The notes beneath the pieces were generated by a model, which ran no database searches, was not told the origin of the DNA, and saw only the letters and a list, made by a program, of their open reading frames with translations. From Microbacterium hominis NBRC 15708 (lineage in GTDB: Bacteria > Actinomycetota > Actinomycetes > Actinomycetales > Microbacteriaceae): a stretch of 64,000 bases of DNA. The position numbers and the translations under genes were made by a program. The stretch covers positions 56,355 through 120,354 of the forward strand of contig NZ_BCWI01000012.1 in NCBI RefSeq assembly GCF_001592125.1, in the 5' to 3' direction. Positions within the stretch are counted from its first letter, which is position 1, and every line of letters begins with the position of its first letter. This document shows, one piece after another, positions 11,680 to 18,977 of the stretch.

Positions 11680-12420
11680 ATGTCACAGGTGACTTTCGAC
11701 TTCCGAGACACGTCCGTCGTCATCACGGGAGGGGCGCGCGGGATCGGCGCCGGCATCGGAGCGCTGTTCGCGGCATCCGGTGCCGACGTGTCCGTGTGGG
11801 ATCGCGAGCCCGCCGCCTTCGCCGGATCGTGGGAGCCCGCCGCGCTGCTGACGGCGGACGTCACGGACGAGCGGTCGTTGCGCGACGCGATGGACCAGAC
11901 GCTGCGCCGCGTGGGCAAGGTCGACGTCGTGGTCTCCTCCGCGGGGATCACCGGCCCGGTCGGACCCCTCTGGGACTACGACGCGGACGCGTGGCGACGG
12001 GTGGTCGATCTCGACCTCACCGGCGCCTTCCTGACGGCCAAGACCGTCGTGCCGCACCTGCGCGAACGCGGCTACGGACGCGTCATCACGGTCGCCTCGA
12101 TCGCCGGCAAAGAGGCGACCGCCTCGCTGTCGGCCTACACCGCCGCGAAGCACGGCGTCGTCGGCATGACCAAGGTGTTGGCGCGCGAGCTGATCGCCGA
12201 CGGCGTGACCGTGAACGCCATTGCGCCCGTCATGGTGCGAACGGAGCTGTTCTCGCAGCTGACCGACGAGTTCATCGAGCGCACGCGCGCCCTCATCCCG
12301 ATGGGGCGCTTCCTGACGGTGGAGGAGGTGGCGGCGACCGTCGCCTGGATCGCGAGCGATCAGTGCGGCTTCACGACCGGAGCCACCTTCGACCTCTCCG
12401 GCGGCCGCGCCGACTACTGA
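11680..12420 (+). CDS. Short-chain dehydrogenase/reductase
   Basis: A 246-residue classical SDR with the coenzyme motif GGARGIGAG near residue 16, the SSAG motif in place of NNAG, and the catalytic Ser-Tyr-Lys (VASIAGKEATASLSAYTAAK). It ends with a FabG-like DLSGGRADY. Start chosen at the leaderless ATG (see promoter). It runs divergently from the YciI operon and its last 7 nt overlap the end of the convergent shikimate dehydrogenase gene. Probably a catabolic alcohol or quinate-type dehydrogenase; a FabG role is unlikely in this context. Confidence 0.86.
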   Translation: MSQVTFDFRDTSVVITGGARGIGAGIGALFAASGADVSVWDREPAAFAGSWEPAALLTADVTDERSLRDAMDQTLRRVGKVDVVVSSAGITGPVGPLWDYDADAWRRVVDLDLTGAFLTAKTVVPHLRERGYGRVITVASIAGKEATASLSAYTAAKHGVVGMTKVLARELIADGVTVNAIAPVMVRTELFSQLTDEFIERTRALIPMGRFLTVEEVAATVAWIASDQCGFTTGATFDLSGGRADY

Positions 12421-13277
12421 GTCGCGCCCGTCAGCGCGAGGAAGCGGGCCCGCATCCGCTCCGGATCCGCGTCCCGTCCCGTGATCAGCCGGAAGGTGTC
12501 GGCGGCCTGGCCGACCACCATCCGCCCGCCGTCGAGAACCGCGCACCCGAGGGCCTGCGCCGTCTCGATCAGCTCCGTGCGCAGCGGCCGGTAGATCGCG
12601 TCGGCGACCCAGAGGCCGGAGTGCAGCAGCGACGGGTCGACAGGGATGCCGGGGTGGCCCACCATGCCGATGGGGGTCGCGTTGACCAGTCCGTCGGCCG
12701 CTCCGATCGCCGCCGCGAGCTCGTCGGCGCCGATCGCCACGATCTCCGCTCCCGGGAAGGCCGGGCCCAGCGCCGTGCGCACCGCCCGGGCGCGTTCGAC
12801 GACGGGGTCGAAGACCGACAGCACCCGCGTGCCGGCGTTCAGGAGGGCGAAGGCGATGGCCGAGCCCGCTCCGCCCGAGCCGAGGAGGACGACGCGGTCG
12901 AGCGCGGGGGAGTCCAGCCCGTCGCGCAGGCCCTGGGCGAAGCCCGAATGGTCGGTGTTCGCGCCGATCGCGCGGCCGTCGCGGAACACCACCGTGTTCA
13001 CGGCGCCCAGCAGCTCGGCGTCGGGGGAGAGCTCGTCGAGCGCCGACAGGACGGTCTGCTTGCAGGGGTGGGTGATGTTCAGTGCGTCGTAGCCGAGTTC
13101 CTGCGCCTGCCGCACCAGTTCGGCGCCGTCGGCGGCCGTCCGGCCGAGGGCGTCGATGTCGATCGTGCGGTAGAGGTAGCGCACGCCGTGCGCGTCGGCC
13201 TCGCTCTCGTGCAGGGCGGGCGTCGACGACGACCCGATCCCCGAGCCGATGAGTCCGACGAGGTAGGAGCGTGTCAT
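12414..13277 (-). CDS. aroE: Shikimate/quinate dehydrogenase (AroE family)
   Basis: A 287-residue AroE-family enzyme that interconverts shikimate or quinate with the 3-dehydro acid. Substrate-binding serines are in SSSTPALHE, the catalytic Lys in NITHPCKQT, the catalytic Asp in GANTDHSGF, and the nucleotide loop is GSGGAGSA. It is paired with a ShiA-like transporter upstream in the same direction and lies in a catabolic island, which favours a degradative role over chorismate biosynthesis; NAD versus NADP preference cannot be told by eye. The ribosome site (GGAA) is weak. Confidence 0.85.
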   Translation of the reverse strand: MTRSYLVGLIGSGIGSSSTPALHESEADAHGVRYLYRTIDIDALGRTAADGAELVRQAQELGYDALNITHPCKQTVLSALDELSPDAELLGAVNTVVFRDGRAIGANTDHSGFAQGLRDGLDSPALDRVVLLGSGGAGSAIAFALLNAGTRVLSVFDPVVERARAVRTALGPAFPGAEIVAIGADELAAAIGAADGLVNATPIGMVGHPGIPVDPSLLHSGLWVADAIYRPLRTELIETAQALGCAVLDGGRMVVGQAADTFRLITGRDADPERMRARFLALTGATQ

Positions 13278-13299
13278 GGGGTTCCGTTTCTGGGGACGC

Positions 13300-13344
13300 G
13301 GATGCCGGGAGCCGCGCCGGTGACGGCGGCGGCGCCCGGCATCC
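13300..13344. repeat. Intercistronic stem-loop between transporter and aroE
   Basis: GGATGCCGGG (13300-13309) and CCCGGCATCC (13335-13344) form a 10-bp stem around a 25-nt GC-rich loop. It sits in the 73-nt gap between the MFS gene and aroE on their common transcript and has no U-tract, so it could protect the upstream message or lower aroE expression. Confidence 0.4.
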
Positions 13345-13350
13345 TGGTGT

Positions 13351-14760
13351 TCAGCGGCGGCTGAAGCGGTCGTAGGGCGTCGTGCGCACCGACTGCGTGA
13401 GCGCCTCGCCGGTCTCGGTGCGGCGATCGATCTCCGCGAGCTGACGCCGGCTCAGACCGAGGTGCGCCGTGGGCGTCCGCGAGGTCTCGGGGGCGAACAC
13501 GGTCGCGATTCCCGAGATCAGGACGATGCCGATCGTGAAGAACGCGACCGCGGGCCAGTTCTGCTCGTTGCCCTCGCCCGTCACGAAGCCCTGCGCGATC
13601 GCGGGCGTGAAGCCGGCCAGGACGAGCCCGAGCATCAGGCTGACCGCCATGCCGGTGTAGCGCACGCGCGCCGGGAACTGCTCCGGGAAGTAGGCCGGGT
13701 ACACCGAGTTGGACAGGGTGTAGGCGATGCCGATGAGGAAGATGCTCAGCGCCCACACCAGCGGCATGTTCGCGGCGTCGACGGCGGCCAGCACGGCGTA
13801 GATCGTGATCGACTGCAGCACGAGGCCGACGAGGAAGACGGGCTTTCGTCCGATCCGGTCCGACAGTGCCCCGGCGATCGGGCCGAAGCAGACCGCGGCG
13901 AAGTTGGCGACGGTGATGATGATGAGCATGTTCGCCCGCGGGATGCCGGCGACGGTCGTGCCGTAGGCCAGGACGAACACGTTGAACATCGTGTTGACGA
14001 CGGTGAACAGCGACATCAGCGTCACGCGCAGGACGGTGCCGCCGTTGTAGCGGAAGAGGGTGACCAGCGGGATCTTCGCGACCTCCTCGGTCTCCTTCAC
14101 CTCTTCGAACACCTCCGGCTCGTCCAGCATGCGGCGCAGGACGATCGCGACGACGGTCACGGCGAGCGATGCCCAGAACGGCACACGCCAGCCCCAGCTG
14201 AGCAGCGCGTCCTCGGGGAGGGCCGCGATCGGGATGAACACGAGGCTCGAGATCACGATGCCGAACATGATGCCGGACATCGTCCAGCTCGTGAAGAAGC
14301 CGCGGTGACGGTCGGGGGCGTGCTCCAGCGTCAGTGCGCTCGAGCCCGGGGACTCACCGCCGGCCGACACGCCCTGGATCAGGCGCAGCGCGACGATGAT
14401 GATCGGCGCGGCGACCCCGATCGCGTCCCACGTCGGCAGGCAGCCGACGAGGAAGGTCGCCACGCCCATGATGGACAGGCAGGCCAGCAGCGCCTTCTTG
14501 CGTCCCCACCGGTCTCCGACGTGTCCCCACAGCACGGCACCGAACGGGCGGGCGACGTAGGCGACGCCGACCGTGGCGAACGACAGCAGCGTCGCCACGC
14601 CGGGCTCGCCGGCGGGGAAGAACAGGTGCGGGAAGATCAACGCGGCGGCGGACGCGTAGATGAAGAAGTCGTAGTACTCCAGTGCGCTGCCGATGAATCC
14701 TGAGACGGCGGCGATGCGCGCGTTGTTCTTCTTCCGGGGAGGAGATGTCGTCGTTGACAT
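13351..14760 (-). CDS. MFS metabolite:proton symporter, ShiA-like
   Basis: A 469-residue, 12-helix transporter of the metabolite:H+ symporter family, which includes the shikimate transporter ShiA. The N-terminal GFIGSALEYYDFFIYASAAA, the loop GHVGDRWGRKKAL and LRLIQGVSAGGESPGSS are hallmarks. The C-terminal half has GPIAGALSDRIGRKPVF. The ATG at 14760 has GAAGG about 9 nt upstream. Followed by aroE and preceded by a LysR gene in the same direction, it probably imports shikimate, quinate or a similar acid. Confidence 0.85.
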   Translation of the reverse strand: MSTTTSPPRKKNNARIAAVSGFIGSALEYYDFFIYASAAALIFPHLFFPAGEPGVATLLSFATVGVAYVARPFGAVLWGHVGDRWGRKKALLACLSIMGVATFLVGCLPTWDAIGVAAPIIIVALRLIQGVSAGGESPGSSALTLEHAPDRHRGFFTSWTMSGIMFGIVISSLVFIPIAALPEDALLSWGWRVPFWASLAVTVVAIVLRRMLDEPEVFEEVKETEEVAKIPLVTLFRYNGGTVLRVTLMSLFTVVNTMFNVFVLAYGTTVAGIPRANMLIIITVANFAAVCFGPIAGALSDRIGRKPVFLVGLVLQSITIYAVLAAVDAANMPLVWALSIFLIGIAYTLSNSVYPAYFPEQFPARVRYTGMAVSLMLGLVLAGFTPAIAQGFVTGEGNEQNWPAVAFFTIGIVLISGIATVFAPETSRTPTAHLGLSRRQLAEIDRRTETGEALTQSVRTTPYDRFSRR

Positions 14761-14879
14761 GTGCTCTGCCTTCGTTCGAGGGCGCTGAGGCCAGACGCCG
14801 TTGTTCTGTGGGGTGCGGTCGCGTGTGCGATGCGCTCCCGACAGCGTGGCATCCCTATTGTGTCGCGTCCAGAACTAGG

Positions 14880-14894
14880 TTTGTCTGAAACAAA
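14880..14894. promoter_or_regulatory. Candidate LysR box upstream of the ShiA-like transporter
   Basis: TTTGTCTGAAACAAA has TTTGT/ACAAA arms and contains the T-N11-A pattern of LysR boxes. It lies 13 nt after the end of the LysR gene and about 120 nt before the transporter start, where an activator site is expected. Confidence 0.4.
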
Positions 14895-14907
14895 GAGGAT
14901 TCTGCGC

Positions 14908-15804
14908 TTAATCTTCCGGTGTCGGCAGGATGCGCTCCGCGAGGTCGAGCACCGCCCGGAGCGCGGCGCTCTGGTCGTCCTTGAGCCAGGCGATGCCGTG
15001 CCGCATGTACTGCGGCTCGTCGAGCAGCTCCACCCACCGGGCCCCCTGCGGCATGATCGGCGCCAGATCCTCGGCGGTGATCGTCACGCCGATGCCCGCC
15101 GCGACGAGGGTCAGCATCATGTAGGGGTCCGCCACCTCCTGCACGATGTTCGGGCGGAAGCCCGCGGCGACGCAGCAGCGGATGAGCCCCTCGGCCATGG
15201 CGGACGAGCCGTCCGTCGGCATCGAGAGGAAGTCGTCCTCGGCCAGCTGACGCGCGTGGAGTGCCGGCTCATCGGCCAGGGGATGATCGATCGGCAGGGC
15301 CGCGCCCAGACGCGTGCGGGCGATCATGCGGGAGTCGATGCCCTCGGCGGCGACCGGCAGCCCGACGAACGCCAGGTCGAGGGTGCCGCTGCGCAGCTTG
15401 GCGAGCCCATCGCGGGTGCGGACGCGACTGACCAGCTGCAGGTCCACCTCCGGCAGCTCCCGCCGGGCCGCGCGCGCCAGCGCCGGCAGGGTCAAGTGGT
15501 TGAACGCGCCCGAGAACCCGATGCGCACGGTGCCGCGGATGGCGCCGGAGGCCGCGCGCGCGGCCTCGGTGGCCAGGGCGAGGTCCTGGATCACGCGGTA
15601 GGCCATCGGCAGCAGTGCCCGCCCGGCCGGCGTCAGCGCGACGCTGCGCGTGTTGCGCTCGAAGAGCTCGGTGCCGATGCTCGCCTCGAGTCGGCGGATG
15701 GTCTGACTCAGCGGCGACTGCGCGACGTGCAGGCGTTGGGCCGCGCGTCCGAAGTGCAGCTCCTCGGCGACGACGACGAAGGCTTCGAGCCAGCGGATCT
15801 CCAC
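14908..15804 (-). CDS. LysR-family regulator
   Basis: A 298-residue LysR regulator. GTG at 15804 gives the typical start MEIRWLEAFVVVAEELHFGRAA; the helix-turn-helix continues through QSPLSQTIRRLE and the wing LFERNTRSVALT; the effector domain runs from about residue 90. I prefer this start to the ATG at 15834 because TATGCT lies exactly 6 nt upstream of the GTG, implying a leaderless mRNA. It is 5' of the transporter-aroE pair on the same strand and 40 nt from the end of the FAD/TIM-barrel/VOC operon, so it may control either. Confidence 0.88.
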   Translation of the reverse strand: MEIRWLEAFVVVAEELHFGRAAQRLHVAQSPLSQTIRRLEASIGTELFERNTRSVALTPAGRALLPMAYRVIQDLALATEAARAASGAIRGTVRIGFSGAFNHLTLPALARAARRELPEVDLQLVSRVRTRDGLAKLRSGTLDLAFVGLPVAAEGIDSRMIARTRLGAALPIDHPLADEPALHARQLAEDDFLSMPTDGSSAMAEGLIRCCVAAGFRPNIVQEVADPYMMLTLVAAGIGVTITAEDLAPIMPQGARWVELLDEPQYMRHGIAWLKDDQSAALRAVLDLAERILPTPED

Positions 15805-15810
15805 CTCGCG

Positions 15811-15839
15811 AGCATAACGGCTGCCGATGTCCATGTCGG
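15811..15839 (-). promoter_or_regulatory. Promoter of the LysR gene, leaderless
   Basis: Reading the minus strand, CCGACA (15834-15839), a 17-nt spacer and TATGCT (15811-15816), followed after 6 nt by the GTG start at 15804. The promoter overlaps only the 3' end of the region after the VOC gene. Confidence 0.5.
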
Positions 15840-15844
15840 AGCGC

Positions 15845-16306
15845 TCACACGGGCGTGGACAGGATCTCGAGGAAGAAGCCCAGCGTCGGGCGCGCGTCGA
15901 AGTAGGCGTAGCGGACGCCGCCGCCGCGCACCGAGTCCCCCTCCTGATGCACGGGCATGCCCGCCGCGGCCATCGCCGCGACGACGGCGTCGTGATCGTC
16001 CACCGCGAAGCGGATGTGGTGCAGTCCCGGGCCGTGCTCGTCGAGGAACTCCTGCCAGATGTCGGGGCCGCCGCGGGGCGCGAGGAACTCGATCTCGATG
16101 CCGAACAGGTCGTAGAAGAGCGCATCGACCTCCGTGTCCAGGCTCGACCCGCGATAGCGTGCACCGCGGTAGCGGGCAGTGGTGCGCAGCCGTGGCTCGA
16201 TGCCGAACGCCGCGCGCATCCCCGCCGCGGCGGCATCGAGGTCGGCGACGACCACGCCGATCTGGTCGAGTGCGGTGGCGAGGGTCCGCAGGTTCGGGGC
16301 GGTCAT
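15845..16306 (-). CDS. VOC-family (glyoxalase/bleomycin-resistance fold) protein
   Basis: A 153-residue single VOC-fold protein, similar to methylmalonyl-CoA epimerase-type glyoxalases. Metal-ligand candidates are His in ALDQIGVVV-adjacent strand positions, His in GPGLHHIRFAV and Glu in LGFFLEILS. ATG at 16306 overlaps the FAD gene stop (ATGA), making it the last gene of that operon. It is of note that QsuB-type 3-dehydroshikimate dehydratases carry a VOC-like C-terminal domain next to a TIM-barrel domain; here the two folds are separate genes of one operon. An epimerase or isomerase role is equally possible. Confidence 0.78.
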   Translation of the reverse strand: MTAPNLRTLATALDQIGVVVADLDAAAAGMRAAFGIEPRLRTTARYRGARYRGSSLDTEVDALFYDLFGIEIEFLAPRGGPDIWQEFLDEHGPGLHHIRFAVDDHDAVVAAMAAAGMPVHQEGDSVRGGGVRYAYFDARPTLGFFLEILSTPV

Positions 16307-18108
16307 GACCGTGCCTCCGTCGTCGCGATCCCCACGGCACCCTCCGCGGGGGAGGAAGGCGCGGCGGATGCCGCGTGGCGCGCGGCGATGTAGCCGAAGG
16401 TCATGCCCGCGCCCACCTGCCCGCCGGCGCCGGGATACTCGGCGGCCATCGGGGAGTCCGCGTCGTTTCCGGCCGCGTACAGCCCGGCGATCGGTCGGCC
16501 GTGCGCGTCGAGCACGCGGGCCTCCGTGTCGATCCGCAGTCCCCGCGCGGTGCCGAGCGGGGTCGGGACGAGGGGAAGGGCGTAGAAGGGCGCCCTGCGG
16601 ATCGGTCCGAGGTTGACGTTGGGGCGGTGGCGCGCGTCGCCGTACTGATGGCCGAACGGGCTCGTGCCCTTTCCGAACTCCTCGTCGACGCCCGTGACGG
16701 CGGAGCGGTTGTTGACCCGGACGGTCTCGGCGAGCCCGTCCGGGTCGACGCCGATCCGTCGCGCGAGCTCGGCGATCGTTCCGGCGCGGTGGATGTAGCC
16801 GTCCGAGACATAGCGGCGCAGCGCGCGCCCGGGGGTGTGCGGGCGGATCATGCCGAGGCCGTACTCGCGCAGGGCGTGGGCATCGATGATCAGCCACGCC
16901 GGGATGGCCTCGTCGCGGGCCTGGGCGGCGTACATGGCGCGGACGAACCGGTGGTACGACACCGACTCGTCGACGAAGCGGCGTCCCGAGGCGGTCACCG
17001 CGACGATGCCGGGCTTGGCACGGTCCCAGATGTGCGGGAAGACGACGAGCGACCCGTCGCGGCGCCGGCCGATGGAGCTGGGGAACCAGAAGCCGTTGTC
17101 GCCGTGATCCGGTCCGAGCGCGGCGCCCGCGGCGAGGCCGAGGGCGAGCGTGTCGCCCGTGGCCCCCTCGGCGGCGCGGGTGAACTGGGGCGTCGGGGCG
17201 GGCAGATGCGCCTCCCGCCACGCGTGGGAGGCCGCGAACCCGCCGCCGGCGAGCACGACGCCGCGCCGCGCGAGCACGCGCCGCTCACGCCCGTCCGCCT
17301 CCACGATCGCGCCGACGACGCGGCCGTCCTCGATCAGCAGCTCCTTCGCGGTGCTGCTGAACGAGACTCGGCCGCCGCGCGCCGTGAGGGTGTGGAAGAG
17401 GTTCGCGACGAGGGCGTTGCCCATCGCCAGACGGGTGCCGCGGGGGTAGCGCAGGCGGTCGAAGAACCAGCGGATGCCGAGGGAGAGCGCCGTGGCGGCC
17501 GCCCGCGGCGACCAGCGGAACAGCTCCAGCAGGCGGTTCACCTCCGCCCGGCGCACCATGAGCGTGCCGCCGAACAGGGCGAACTCCGGCACGGGCGGCC
17601 GGACGCGCCGGAAGTCCTCGTAGCCCAGGCGGCGCCCGTCGAAGGTCTCCGGCTCCAGGGCGCGGCCGACACCGGCTCCGTCCTCCTCGGGGTGGTAGTC
17701 GACCACCGTGCGGGAATGCCAGAACCGCACTCCCAGGTCGTGGAACCAGTCGATCATCTCGGGGCCGCGGTCGAGGTAGGCCTCCCGGATCTCACGGGGC
17801 GCCTTGTCGCCGACCACCGCGTCGAGGTAGCGCGAGGCCTCCGCTCTCTCGTCCGCGAGCCCCTGTGCGCGCTGATGACGGTGACCGGGCACCCAGCAGG
17901 TGCCGGCGGAGTAGGCGGTCGTCCCCCCGAGGTACTCGGTCTTCTCGAGCACCAGCGTCTCCAGCCCGCTCGCGGCGGCGGTGACGGCGGCCGACAGGCC
18001 TGCCGCCCCGGTGCCGAGCACGAGAAGATCGACGACCGTGTCGCCGGGGCGCGCCGTCGCGGCGACCGCGCTCTCGGCATGCGGGGTGCGGGGGGTCGTG
18101 GCGGTCAT
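16303..18108 (-). CDS. FAD-dependent dehydrogenase, fumarate reductase/KstD family
   Basis: A 601-residue FAD_binding_2 flavoprotein. VLGTGAAGLSAAVTAAASG near residue 30 is the dinucleotide motif, GGTTAYSAGTCWVPG binds the flavin, VLAGGGFAASHAWR and the C-terminal GLYAAGNDADSPMA...YPGAGG complete the site. It has AAGGAG 8 nt before the ATG at 18108, which overlaps the upstream stop (ATGA). Similar in architecture to the flavoproteins at 8581 and 18977, though too different to be recent copies. Probably dehydrogenates or reduces a ring C-C bond of a hydroaromatic substrate. Confidence 0.85.
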   Translation of the reverse strand: MTATTPRTPHAESAVAATARPGDTVVDLLVLGTGAAGLSAAVTAAASGLETLVLEKTEYLGGTTAYSAGTCWVPGHRHQRAQGLADERAEASRYLDAVVGDKAPREIREAYLDRGPEMIDWFHDLGVRFWHSRTVVDYHPEEDGAGVGRALEPETFDGRRLGYEDFRRVRPPVPEFALFGGTLMVRRAEVNRLLELFRWSPRAAATALSLGIRWFFDRLRYPRGTRLAMGNALVANLFHTLTARGGRVSFSSTAKELLIEDGRVVGAIVEADGRERRVLARRGVVLAGGGFAASHAWREAHLPAPTPQFTRAAEGATGDTLALGLAAGAALGPDHGDNGFWFPSSIGRRRDGSLVVFPHIWDRAKPGIVAVTASGRRFVDESVSYHRFVRAMYAAQARDEAIPAWLIIDAHALREYGLGMIRPHTPGRALRRYVSDGYIHRAGTIAELARRIGVDPDGLAETVRVNNRSAVTGVDEEFGKGTSPFGHQYGDARHRPNVNLGPIRRAPFYALPLVPTPLGTARGLRIDTEARVLDAHGRPIAGLYAAGNDADSPMAAEYPGAGGQVGAGMTFGYIAARHAASAAPSSPAEGAVGIATTEARS

Positions 18109-18977
18109 GAGCGCTCTCCTTCGACGACGATGTGCCCGGCCGCCTCCGCGGCGGGCGAGGGACGGGTCCGATCGACGCGCTCCAGCAGGTCTCGGGTGCT
18201 CCGGGCGACCCGGCGGGCGTAGGCGAGCGGATGCAGGTGCGCCTGCAGGCGCGCGTGGGGGATCTCGACGCTCACAGGAGTGCCGGGCCGCACGGCCTCG
18301 AGGAGCTCCGCCAACGGCAGCCCGCCTTCGCCGACCAGCAGCCGCTGCGCGCGGGCTTCGCCTTGCAGTGCGGCCACCCGGTCGTCGCCGCACGGGGCGG
18401 TCGGCGGCGCGTCGCACAGTTGGAGCACCGGCACGAGCGACGCTTCGAGGCCGCGGATGTCGTCGAGCGACGATCCGCCCCGCCAGATGTGGAGCGGGTC
18501 GAGCATGAGGGCCGCGCCGGTCTCACGGGCGATCGCGGCGGCGTCGGCGACGCGGCCGACGGGTTGATAGGAGATCGGCTCCAGCAGCGGGCGGATGCCG
18601 TGGGCCGCGGCATCCTGAGTCAGTGCCGCGAGCGTGTCGATCAGCCGTGCGCGGTCGGGGTCGGCCCCGGTGACCGTCAGCGCCGACGCGCCGAGGGCCG
18701 CACCGGCTTCGAGGGCGGGGAGCCACTGCTCGCGTCCGACCCCGGCAGTGAGCGGCAGGAACTCGACGTCGCGGACGGTCAGTCCCGTGTGCTGGAGTCT
18801 CGCGAGCGTCTCGGCGAGCATCGGCGAGCCCGGTCGCATGTCGAACGCGCGTTCCTGGGTCGTGACGGCCCGGACGCGGATGCCGACGAAGCCGAAGCCG
18901 GCCGCGGCCGCGATGTCGACCAGCTCGGGCGGCGTGAGCGTCAGCAGCGTGAGGTGCGCCACCCCCATCTCGCGCAT
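18105..18977 (-). CDS. TIM-barrel isomerase/epimerase-like protein, candidate 3-dehydroshikimate dehydratase
   Basis: A 290-residue protein of the sugar phosphate isomerase/epimerase (AP endonuclease 2) superfamily. The expected metal-binding positions can be followed: Glu in PLLEPISYQP, Asp and His in LMLDPLHIW, a C-terminal-strand LQLCD, and Glu in VSVEIPHAR. This superfamily includes AsbF/QuiC-type 3-dehydroshikimate dehydratases that yield protocatechuate. That role would join the aroE-like enzyme to the protocatechuate operon and is my favoured inference, but inosose dehydratases and sugar epimerases have the same fold. ATG at 18977 overlaps the upstream stop; ORF is in the middle of a four-gene operon. 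Confidence 0.72.
   Translation of the reverse strand: MREMGVAHLTLLTLTPPELVDIAAAAGFGFVGIRVRAVTTQERAFDMRPGSPMLAETLARLQHTGLTVRDVEFLPLTAGVGREQWLPALEAGAALGASALTVTGADPDRARLIDTLAALTQDAAAHGIRPLLEPISYQPVGRVADAAAIARETGAALMLDPLHIWRGGSSLDDIRGLEASLVPVLQLCDAPPTAPCGDDRVAALQGEARAQRLLVGEGGLPLAELLEAVRPGTPVSVEIPHARLQAHLHPLAYARRVARSTRDLLERVDRTRPSPAAEAAGHIVVEGERS

Noticed and set aside
15805..15834. ATG at 15834 as the start of the LysR gene
   Set aside because: The -10 TATGCT lies downstream of it; the GTG at 15804 is 6 nt from that hexamer and gives the usual LysR N-terminus.
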